This document shows, one piece after another, positions 16,957-24,615 of a DNA stretch of 64,000 nucleotides. Positions within the stretch are counted from its first letter, which is position 1. Each line of letters opens with the position of its first letter. Below the pieces are notes generated by a model that saw only the letters and a program-made list of their open reading frames with translations, did no database searches and was not told the origin of the DNA. A program made the translations under genes and the position numbers. Source of the stretch: UBA5972 sp964600965 (GTDB lineage Bacteria > Pseudomonadota > Alphaproteobacteria > Rhodobacterales > Rhodobacteraceae); the NCBI GenBank assembly GCA_964600965.1, contig CAZRLO010000003.1, positions 1 to 64,000 on the forward strand, written 5' to 3'.

Positions 16957-19255
16957 CGCGTGCCCCCGCCTTTTGCTGGTCGACCGCCAACAGCAATCGC
17001 TCCGGCGTTGCGGGCGCGTCGAGCGCCGGATAGACCGAACCATCCCCGCAGGCCGCCACCGCGTCCGACAGCGCCATCAAAGCGGCGATCCCCAGCATCA
17101 GTGGTGGTTCGCCAACGGCCTTGGAGCGGTGTATCGTCTTGGCCTGATTGATGCCGCGTTTCCACAAATTCACGTTGAAGACCTGTGGACGGTCCGAGCA
17201 GGCCGGGATCTTATAGGTTGACGGCGCGTGGGTCGTCAGGCGGCCCTTGTCGTTCCAGACCAGTTCCTCGGTCGTCAGCCAGCCCGCGCCCTGAACAAAC
17301 CCGCCCTCGATCTGGCCGATATCAATCGCGGGGTTCAGCGATTTGCCGACATCGTGCAGGATATCGCAGCGCAATATCCGGTTTTCGCCGGTCAGCGTGT
17401 CCAGCAAAACCTCGGTCACCGCCGCGCCATATGCGAAATAGAAGAACGGCTTGCCGCGCCCCTTGATCCGGTCCCACTCGATGCCGGGTGTCGCGTAATA
17501 GCCGGTAGAGGAAAGCGAAATGCGGTTCTGATGGGCGGCGGAGGCGACCTGGGCAAAGGTCAGCGTCTCATCGCCGACCCGAACCTCGCCGTCCCTGAAT
17601 TGGATTTCGCGGGCAGGCACCCCGTGCGCCGTTTTCAGGAAATCCACCAGGCGTTTGCGCAATTGGTCGCACGCCGCCCGAACGGCCATCCCGTTGAGAT
17701 CCGACCCCGACGAGGCTGCCGTCGCCGAGGTGTTCGGCACTTTCGCCGTATCCGTTGCCGTGATCTTGATTGCCGATAGCGGCAGGCCAAAGGTGGTGGC
17801 CGCGACCTGTGCGACCTTGGTGAACAGACCCTGCCCCATTTCGGTGCCGCCGTGGTTCAGGTGGACCGAGCCGTCGGTGTAGATATGCACCAACGCGCCC
17901 GCCTGATTGAGGAAGGTCAGCGTGAACGAAATCCCGAATTTGACCGGTGTCAGGCTGATGCCCTTTTTCAGGACCGGGTTCCCGGCATTCCACGCCGCCA
18001 CCTTCGCCCTGCGTTTCGCGTATTCGGACGATTTCGCCAGATCATTGGTGATTTCGCCGATCACCGCGTCCACGACTTCCATGTGATACGGGGTGGTTTC
18101 GCCGGCTTTTTCCCGGAATGACCGGTAATAGTTGGCCCGCCGGACTTCCAGCGGGTCGCGCCCAAGCTGGTGGGCGATGTGATCCATCACCCGCTCGATA
18201 CCGACCATGCCCTGCGGACCGCCAAACCCGCGAAACGCGGTGTTGGACTGGGTGTTGGTCTTCAGGCGATGCGACGTGATCCGCGCATGCGGCAGATGAT
18301 AGGCGTTGTCGGCGTGCAGCATGGCCCGGTCGGCCACCGGCAGCGACAGGTCCTGCGCCCAGCCGCAGCGGGCATATTGCGTGAAGACCACGCCCGCGAT
18401 GCGTCCGTCCGCATTGTACCCGGCGCGATAATCGATGCGGAATTCGTGTCGCTTGCCGGTGATGATCATGTCGTCATCCCGGTCGTAACGCATCTTGCAC
18501 GGTCTGCCCGTCGCCTTTGCAGCCACCGCACAGGCCACCGCCAGCGCGTTGCCCTGGCTTTCTTTGCCGCCGAAACCACCGCCCATGCGCCGCACTTCGA
18601 CCCGCACCGCATTTTGCGGCACGTTCAAGGCCTCGGCGACCTTGTGCTGGATCTCGGTCGGGTGCTGGGACGAGGAATGGACCAACATGTCGCCGTCCTC
18701 TTGCGGCAGCGCCAGTGCGGCCTGTCCCTCGAGGTAGAAATGCTCTTGTCCGCCAATGTCGATGATGCCCGCGACCTGCCCCGGCGCCGCGCTGATGGCG
18801 GTCTCGGGATCGCCCTTTACGTACTCCACGGGCGGTTCCAGCCGGGAATCCGCGGCCAAAGCGTCGGCAATGTTCAGTAACGCCGGTTCTTCGCGCCAGT
18901 CGATCCGCGCCATTCTCGCAGCCTTGCGGGCCGCCAGATGGCTGGTCGCCACCACCAGAAACACCGGCTGACCCAGATAGTGAACGCGGTCGGTGCTCAG
19001 CAGCGGTTCGTCGTGGACCGAGGGCGACACGTCATTCGCGCCCGGCAAATCCGCCTCCGTCAGAACCGCGACCACCCCGTCGGCGCGGCGCACCGGTTCA
19101 AGATCCATCGCGGCGACGGACCCACAGGCGATTTCCGACAGGCCGAACGCCAGAAACAAGGTGTCCGCCGGGACCGGCATGTCATCGATATATCGCGCGG
19201 CACCTGTCACATGCAGGCGGGCGGCGTCGTGGGGCACGGGACTCGCGACGCTCAT
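16946..19255 (-). CDS. xdhB: Xanthine dehydrogenase molybdopterin-binding subunit XdhB
   Basis: A 769-residue large subunit that hydroxylates hypoxanthine and xanthine to urate at a Mo-pterin centre. Cofactor-binding motifs include GGGFGGKESQG, FRGFGGPQGMVG and GGTEMGQGLFTKV; the catalytic glutamate lies in FVQGAGWLTTEELVW near the C-terminus. The N-terminal VTGAARYIDDMPVPADTL matches bacterial XdhB. It overlaps xdhA by 4 bp and xdhC by 11 bp. Length agrees with the separate-subunit Rhodobacter-type enzyme (alpha2-beta2). Confidence 0.96.
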   Translation of the reverse strand: MSVASPVPHDAARLHVTGAARYIDDMPVPADTLFLAFGLSEIACGSVAAMDLEPVRRADGVVAVLTEADLPGANDVSPSVHDEPLLSTDRVHYLGQPVFLVVATSHLAARKAARMARIDWREEPALLNIADALAADSRLEPPVEYVKGDPETAISAAPGQVAGIIDIGGQEHFYLEGQAALALPQEDGDMLVHSSSQHPTEIQHKVAEALNVPQNAVRVEVRRMGGGFGGKESQGNALAVACAVAAKATGRPCKMRYDRDDDMIITGKRHEFRIDYRAGYNADGRIAGVVFTQYARCGWAQDLSLPVADRAMLHADNAYHLPHARITSHRLKTNTQSNTAFRGFGGPQGMVGIERVMDHIAHQLGRDPLEVRRANYYRSFREKAGETTPYHMEVVDAVIGEITNDLAKSSEYAKRRAKVAAWNAGNPVLKKGISLTPVKFGISFTLTFLNQAGALVHIYTDGSVHLNHGGTEMGQGLFTKVAQVAATTFGLPLSAIKITATDTAKVPNTSATAASSGSDLNGMAVRAACDQLRKRLVDFLKTAHGVPAREIQFRDGEVRVGDETLTFAQVASAAHQNRISLSSTGYYATPGIEWDRIKGRGKPFFYFAYGAAVTEVLLDTLTGENRILRCDILHDVGKSLNPAIDIGQIEGGFVQGAGWLTTEELVWNDKGRLTTHAPSTYKIPACSDRPQVFNVNLWKRGINQAKTIHRSKAVGEPPLMLGIAALMALSDAVAACGDGSVYPALDAPATPERLLLAVDQQKAGARDAV

Positions 19256-20643
19256 CCGTCTGCCCCCGCCACGCGCAGGCTGGCGCCCGCGTGGTCCTCG
19301 GCGAAATAGCGGTCCATCAGGTTCTGCGCGCTTTTCATGCGATATTCAGCCGACGCGCGCATGTCGCCAATGGGCGCGAAATCCAGCGCCAGCGCATCCC
19401 GCGCGGCGCGGATCGTGCCGGGTGCCCACGTCTGACCGATCAGCGCGGTTTCGGTGTGGCTTGCCCGTTTCGGTGTGGCCGCCATCCCGCCGAAAGCGAT
19501 GCGCGCGCCGACCACGCGGCCGTCGCGGACCGTGATGTTGAAGCACCCGCACAAAGCCGAAATGTCCTGATCGAACCGTTTGGATATCTTGTAGCATTTC
19601 AGCCGGTCGTTCTGGCGGGGGATCGACACGGCCTCGACAAACTCGCCCGGCGCGATGTCTTGGCGGCCATAGGCGATAAAGAAATCCTCGAGCGCGATCA
19701 TGCGCCGCATGTCCCCCCGACGTAAATGCAGGCTGGCCCCCAGCGCGATCAGGGCCGGTGGCGCGTCGCCGATGGGCGAGCCGTTGGCGATATTGCCGCC
19801 GACGGTCGCCGCATTGCGAACCTGAACGGAACCGAACCGCCGCACCATCTCGGCGAAATCTGGATGATAAATTGCGATGAGTTTTTGAAACGACGACATC
19901 GAAACCGCCGCCCCAACCCGAATTTCCCGATCAGAAATCGCGATATCGTGCAATTCGGGGACCTGCGCGATAAAGGCGGGTTTTTCGATTTCGGCAAGGT
20001 TCTTGGTTACCCACAGGCCGATATCGGTCGCCCCGGCGATCAGGGTCGCGTCGGGGTTTTCGACATACCAGGCCGCCAGATCGTCGGCGGATGCCGGGGT
20101 GAACGCACCGTCATGCGATCCCGCCGCGAATGCCGGGGCCTTGCCCGGCGCATGCAGCCAGGCGGCGCGATCTTTTTCTGCCGCCGACCGGGCCGCGCGT
20201 ATGATCGGCGCGTAGCCCGTGCAGCGGCACAGATTGCCCGCCAGTATATCGTCGTGATCCCGCGCGCCGTTCTGATGAGCCGTGACCATCGACATGATAA
20301 AGCCCGGCGTGCAGAACCCGCACTGGCTGCCATGATGTTCGATCATCGCGCTCTGCACCGGGTGCAGGGTGCCGTCGGGTGCCGCAACGCCTTCGACGGT
20401 GGTGACGGATTTGCCGTTGAGCTGGGGCAGAAACAGGATGCAGGCATTCAACGCCTGGTGCCGGATACCGTCGGGCGTGGCCGACGAAACCATCACCGTA
20501 CAGGCACCGCAATCGCCTTCGTTGCAGCCTTCCTTGGTGCCCTTGAGGCCGCGGGCATCGCGCAGCCAGTCCAACAGGGTAAGGGTGGCCGGCGCGCCTG
20601 TCGCCCGCATCGTCTCTCCGTTCAGAAGAAACTCGATTTCCAT
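19252..20643 (-). CDS. xdhA: Xanthine dehydrogenase FAD/[2Fe-2S] subunit XdhA
   Basis: A 463-residue small subunit that passes electrons from the Mo centre through two iron-sulfur clusters to FAD and NAD. Plant-type cluster cysteines are Cys40, Cys45 and Cys48 (KEGCNEGDCGACTV) with Cys68; the second cluster uses Cys108, Cys111 (QCGFCTPGF), Cys139 and Cys141 (NLCRCTGY). The FAD domain has LIAGATDIGLWV and TVGGNIANGSPIGD. It is the first gene of the overlapped run; 143 bp separate it from the uraH gene upstream on the same strand. Confidence 0.96.
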   Translation of the reverse strand: MEIEFLLNGETMRATGAPATLTLLDWLRDARGLKGTKEGCNEGDCGACTVMVSSATPDGIRHQALNACILFLPQLNGKSVTTVEGVAAPDGTLHPVQSAMIEHHGSQCGFCTPGFIMSMVTAHQNGARDHDDILAGNLCRCTGYAPIIRAARSAAEKDRAAWLHAPGKAPAFAAGSHDGAFTPASADDLAAWYVENPDATLIAGATDIGLWVTKNLAEIEKPAFIAQVPELHDIAISDREIRVGAAVSMSSFQKLIAIYHPDFAEMVRRFGSVQVRNAATVGGNIANGSPIGDAPPALIALGASLHLRRGDMRRMIALEDFFIAYGRQDIAPGEFVEAVSIPRQNDRLKCYKISKRFDQDISALCGCFNITVRDGRVVGARIAFGGMAATPKRASHTETALIGQTWAPGTIRAARDALALDFAPIGDMRASAEYRMKSAQNLMDRYFAEDHAGASLRVAGADG

Positions 20644-20786
20644 ACTGGCGAATTCCGCCGCGTTCTCTGCGTCAGGTCAAATGCGCGTTCGCCCGATGCG
20701 ACGTAAAGCGAAGGCGCGACCCCTATTCCTTGAACCTTCAGCAAAGCAGACATTTTCCGACGTGACAAGGATTTTGTCACAGCGGG

Positions 20787-21137
20787 TCAGCTTCCGCGAT
20801 ATGTCGAATAACCATAAGGGCTTAGCAGCAGCGGCACGTGGTAATGACGATCGTCCGATATGCCGAAACGCAGGGGAATCCGGTCCAGAAACCTTGGCTC
20901 GGTCAGTTTCGCGCCGCTTTGCGCAAGGTAATCACCGGCGTGGAAAACCAGTTCGTAAACCCCGGATTCGAACGCGGCACCCTCCAGCAGGGCCCCATCG
21001 ACCCGGCCATCGCTGTTGGTCACGAAATCTCCGAGTTTCCGCCGCGCCGTGGTGCCAACATGGAAAAGCTCGATCGCCAGCCCGCTTGCAGGCTGGCCCG
21101 TTGCGGTATCCAGAACATGCGTGGTGAGTTTGCCCAT
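20787..21137 (-). CDS. uraH: 5-hydroxyisourate hydrolase (transthyretin-like)
   Basis: A 116-residue transthyretin-like enzyme that opens 5-hydroxyisourate to OHCU in urate breakdown. It has the N-terminal signature HVLDTATGQPA, the central HYHVPLLLSP segment and the diagnostic C-terminal tetrapeptide YRGS. The ATG at 21137 follows GGAGGGGATC on the coding strand. It probably leads the leftward purine cluster. Uricase, OHCU decarboxylase and allantoinase are not in this window, so the pathway is incomplete here. Confidence 0.94.
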   Translation of the reverse strand: MGKLTTHVLDTATGQPASGLAIELFHVGTTARRKLGDFVTNSDGRVDGALLEGAAFESGVYELVFHAGDYLAQSGAKLTEPRFLDRIPLRFGISDDRHYHVPLLLSPYGYSTYRGS

Positions 21138-21469
21138 GATCCCCTCCTGACCCGGCGCAGCCAACACGGAATTTGGGCGATTGGCAAGCGGGCAAGCGCC
21201 GAGGGGACGTGGCATATCTTCCGTCACCGTCGCCGAACCGCGATTTGCCGGAAATTGGTGCTTTGCGCGCCAAACGGTGCGACGGTCGCTTTCGCGACCT
21301 CGATGCGCGCGCGCGATGCCGATTGGCGCCAAATTCGGTCAACGGCGCGAGCATTCCGTTGGCCAAGCCTTGTTCCGGTTCGGCGGACATGACCCGCCAA
21401 CCTGTTGGGACATCGATTGCGGCAAGGCGCGTGAAACTTTGCGCGACCTTTTGCGATTTCGGGATATCA

Positions 21470-21740
21470 TGCCAACGGACCCAAAGACCGCTCATGCTCC
21501 GTTGAACCGAACAGGCTTCTTGGCGGACCTCACCCCTGACAAACGCAGAGCCGCGCAATCACGGGCCGTGGTGCGGTGAACCGCTGCAAGTTACGGGCAC
21601 TTTATCCCGGCAAAACCTGTACGACCCAAATTGGTTGCGCCATCGTTGGCCTGTCGCCGTACCGGGGGCGGCCCGTCTGGAACATCGGAATTCGGGCCGA
21701 TACCCGCCACGTGATGTGGTGCGGTTATTCGGGCCGGCGG
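21470..21740. repeat. Dispersed diverged repeat, copy A (within a 642-bp gene-free stretch)
   Basis: The stretch 21138-21779 between uraH and yebC holds no convincing gene. Within it, 21470-21559 aligns without gaps to 44967-45056 with 65 of 90 identical bases, and 21690-21740 aligns to 45077-45128 with one gap. Copy A carries about 110 extra bases between the two blocks. The blocks read similarly in several frames, and the frame is broken in copy A, so conservation looks like nucleotide-level relatedness of an old element and not of a protein. No terminal repeats or target duplication could be identified. Confidence 0.7.
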
Positions 21741-21779
21741 CATGGGCCGGCATACGCGGCATTCCATTGAAAGCAGAGC

Positions 21780-22520
21780 CTAAAGCTGCGCCATCACGTC
21801 GTCGGAAATGTCAAAATTCGCAGTGACCGACTGGACGTCGTCGTCATCCTCCAGCGCGTTGATGAGCTTCATCAGTTTTTGCGCGCCATCAAGGTCCAGC
21901 GGCGCCGTCGTCGTGGGTTTCCAGATCAACTTTGAGGTCTCGCTTTCCCCAAGCGCGGTTTCCAGCGTGCCCGACACCTCGTGCAGGTCGCTGTCGGCGC
22001 AGTAGATGTCGTGGCCGTCCTCAGAGCTTTCCACGTCCTCGGCGCCAGCTTCGATCGCGGCCTCAAAAACCGTATCCGCATCGCCTGCCGACACCGGATA
22101 GCTGACCAGCCCCTTGCGTTCGAACATGAACGACACCGCGCCGGTCTCCGCCAGATTGCCACCAGATTTCGTAAAGATCGAGCGTACCGACGACGCCGTG
22201 CGGTTCCGGTTGTCCGTCATGGCCTCGACGATCACCGCCACGCCTTCGGGCCCGTACCCCTCGTAGCGGATCTCGTCATAGTTTTCGGCGTCGCCCCCGA
22301 TGGCCTTGGTGATCGCCCGGTCGATGACGTCCTTGGGCACCGACTGGGATTTCGCCTCTTTCACGGCCAGGCGCAGGCGGGGGTTCTTTTCGGGATCGGG
22401 ATCACCCATCTTGGCGGCGACCGTGATCTCCTTGGCCAGTTTCGAAAACAGTTTCGAGCGCACGGCATCCTGACGGCCCTTGCGGTGCTGGATATTCGCC
22501 CATTTTGAATGGCCTGCCAT
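21780..22520 (-). CDS. YebC/TACO1-family protein
   Basis: A 246-residue protein of the YebC/PmpR/TACO1 family, which acts as a DNA-binding regulator in some species and as a ribosome-associated factor easing translation of proline-rich stretches in others. Start MAGHSKWANIQHRKGRQD and the following KLFSKLAKEITVAAK are diagnostic, as are YEGYGPEGVAVIVEAMTDNRNRT and SGGNLAETGAVSFMF. Length is normal. In many bacteria it neighbours ruvC, but not here. Confidence 0.95.
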   Translation of the reverse strand: MAGHSKWANIQHRKGRQDAVRSKLFSKLAKEITVAAKMGDPDPEKNPRLRLAVKEAKSQSVPKDVIDRAITKAIGGDAENYDEIRYEGYGPEGVAVIVEAMTDNRNRTASSVRSIFTKSGGNLAETGAVSFMFERKGLVSYPVSAGDADTVFEAAIEAGAEDVESSEDGHDIYCADSDLHEVSGTLETALGESETSKLIWKPTTTAPLDLDGAQKLMKLINALEDDDDVQSVTANFDISDDVMAQL

Positions 22521-22650
22521 TTTTGTCTCCGAGCCGGTAACGCTTTCCGCCGCTTCTATAGGGCAGGTAGCGCGGCAGGTTCAAGACCGCTGGCCGGTTG
22601 CAAACACGCTGCAAATCGGATTGGCTTTGCCCCGAGACAGGAGACCGCAT

Positions 22651-24432
22651 TTGACCATCGACCAGATCACGTTGTTTGCAATATTCGGCGGTGTGTTCGC
22701 GTTGCTGTTGTGGGGGCGCTGGCGCTACGACCTCGTGGCGTTTGCCGCGCTGCTGACCGGCGTTTTGTCCGGGGTGGTTCCGTCGGAACAGGCGTTTTCC
22801 GGATTTGGCCACCCGGCGACGCTGGTGGTGGCGCTGGTGCTGATCATATCGGCGGGGTTGGTGAATTCCGGAGCGGTGCATCTGATCACCCGCGCGCTGG
22901 TCAGTTCCACCCGGTCGCTGGGCGGTCATATCGTGATCATGGGGGGTGTCGGCGCGGTGCTGTCGGCATTCATGAACAACGTGGCGGCGCTGGCGCTGCT
23001 GATGCCGGTCGACATGCAGACCGCGAAAAAGGCCAAACGCGATCCCGGTCTCAGCCTGATGCCGCTTTCGTTCGCCACCATTCTGGGCGGCATGGTCACG
23101 ATGATCGGGACGCCGCCCAACATCATCATCGCGTCGATTCGCCAGGACGCCTTTGGCGCGCCGTTCCGGATGTTCGATTTCGCGCCGGTCGGTCTGGTTG
23201 CGGCGTCTGCCGGGTTGTTGTTCGTCGCCACCATCGGCTGGCGTCTTATCCCGCGCCAATCCGGCAAGGAAGGTGCCGCGGAATCGCTGCTGGACATGGC
23301 GGCCTATGTGGCCGAACTGACGGTGCCGGATGACAGCCGGCATATCGGGCGGCGGGTACAGGAGCTGACGGGCGAAGCCGACAAGGCCGACGTGGCCATT
23401 CTGGGGCTGATCCGGCGGGGCAAGCGGCTGTACGGAACCTCGGCCGGCCGGACGCTGCGGGCCGACGACATTCTGGTGCTCGAGGCGACGCCCGAGGCGC
23501 TCGATGAATTCCGCGCGGCGCTGAAGCTCGATTTCGCCGGTCCGGACCGGCAGAAACGCATCGAAGCGGTCGGCGCGGGGTTGAGCCTGACGGAAATCGT
23601 GGTCACCGAGACCGCGCGCATTCGCGGCAAGACGGCCCTGGCAATTGGGTTGAACTGGCGCAAGGACACGATCCTGATGGGGATTTCCCGCGAGGGTCGC
23701 CGGATCACCAAGCAGGTGCGCCGGACCAAAATCCGCGCGGGCGATATTCTGCTGTTGCTGACCCCAAGCGACACCCAATCCGAGGTGACCGACTGGCTGG
23801 GCTGTCTGCCGCTGGCCGAACGCGGCCTCAACGTGACCCAGAACGAAAAGACCTGGCTGGCCATCGGTCTGTTCGCAAGCGCGGTCGCGGCGGCGAGTTT
23901 CGGGCTGATCTATCTGCCCGTGGCGCTGGGCGTCGTCGTTGGTCTGTTCGCGCTGACCCGGATCGTGCCCCTGTCCGAAGTCTATGGCCACGTCGAATGG
24001 CCGGTCGTGGTTCTGTTGGGGTCGATGATCCCGCTGGGACAGGCGCTGGACAGCTCTGGCGGTACCGAACTGATTGCCGGCTCGTTGATAAGTTTGACGG
24101 CGGGCCTGCCCGCCTGGGCAATCCTGACGGTGCTGATGGTGGTGACGATGACGCTGAGCGATGTTCTGAACAACACCGCCACCACGATCGTCGCCGCCCC
24201 GGTCGGCATCGCCATGGCCCAGGGGCTGGGCGTCAGCGCCGACCCGTTCCTGATGGCGGTGGCGGTGGCGGCAAGTTGCGCGTTCCTGACCCCGATCGGG
24301 CACAAGAACAACACCCTGATCCTTGGCCCCGGTGGTTATCGGTTCGGGGATTACTGGCGCACCGGCCTGCCACTGGAGGTGCTGATCGTGGCGGTCAGCA
24401 TTCCGGCGATATTGGTGTTCTGGCCACTGTGA
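22651..24432 (+). CDS. SLC13-family (DASS) transporter with RCK/TrkA-C domains (paralogue 1)
   Basis: A 593-residue carrier with two blocks of membrane helices (about 1-200 and 390-593) separated by two cytoplasmic TrkA-C/RCK-like domains. The permease signatures FMNNVAALALLMPV and GGMVTMIGTPPNIII in the first half and TLSDVLNNTATTIVAAP and CAFLTPIGHKNNTLILG in the second are the paired SNT-type motifs of the divalent anion:Na+ symporters. Substrates in the family include sulfate, dicarboxylates and tellurite-like anions. The TTG at 22651 follows CAGGAG with good spacing, and the first helix starts immediately after; upstream starts would read into the yebC promoter region. It faces a paralogue tail to tail. 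Confidence 0.85.
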   Translation: MTIDQITLFAIFGGVFALLLWGRWRYDLVAFAALLTGVLSGVVPSEQAFSGFGHPATLVVALVLIISAGLVNSGAVHLITRALVSSTRSLGGHIVIMGGVGAVLSAFMNNVAALALLMPVDMQTAKKAKRDPGLSLMPLSFATILGGMVTMIGTPPNIIIASIRQDAFGAPFRMFDFAPVGLVAASAGLLFVATIGWRLIPRQSGKEGAAESLLDMAAYVAELTVPDDSRHIGRRVQELTGEADKADVAILGLIRRGKRLYGTSAGRTLRADDILVLEATPEALDEFRAALKLDFAGPDRQKRIEAVGAGLSLTEIVVTETARIRGKTALAIGLNWRKDTILMGISREGRRITKQVRRTKIRAGDILLLLTPSDTQSEVTDWLGCLPLAERGLNVTQNEKTWLAIGLFASAVAAASFGLIYLPVALGVVVGLFALTRIVPLSEVYGHVEWPVVVLLGSMIPLGQALDSSGGTELIAGSLISLTAGLPAWAILTVLMVVTMTLSDVLNNTATTIVAAPVGIAMAQGLGVSADPFLMAVAVAASCAFLTPIGHKNNTLILGPGGYRFGDYWRTGLPLEVLIVAVSIPAILVFWPL

Positions 24433-24433
24433 T

Positions 24434-24570
24434 CCGGGCGAGCGCCCGCCCGTGGGGTGGCGCCGCTACTTTGGTGAGAGCCACTTTATCGCGCGCTCCT
24501 CGAAAAAACCTCATGCGAGGCGCTTCGCTGCAAAGCGCCGGCCCGCCGGGACGGGCAGGCGCTCGCCCGG
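24434..24570. repeat. Palindromic intergenic element between convergent transporters
   Basis: Two 20-base arms, at 24434-24453 and 24551-24570, are reverse complements at 19 of 20 positions (CCGGGCGAGCGCCYGCCCGT) and enclose 97 bases. Inside the enclosed part lies a perfect second hairpin, GGCGCTT-N7-AAGCGCC, at 24519-24539. The element fills most of the gap between two converging genes, so it may end both transcripts, or be a small non-autonomous palindromic repeat. No poly-T tract follows the arms. Confidence 0.75.
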
Positions 24571-24615
24571 CGACCTTTGGCCTAGTTCCGGGCGAATGGT
24601 CGAACCAAACCGACA

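Noticed and set aside
20932..21558. A 208-codon reverse-strand open frame overlapping uraH
   Set aside because: It is out of frame with uraH, has no recognisable motif and runs through the diverged repeat.
22402..24303. A 633-codon open frame opposite the first SLC13 transporter
   Set aside because: It is rich in Gln, Arg, His and Pro with no domain pattern, as expected for the antisense of a hydrophobic GC-rich gene.
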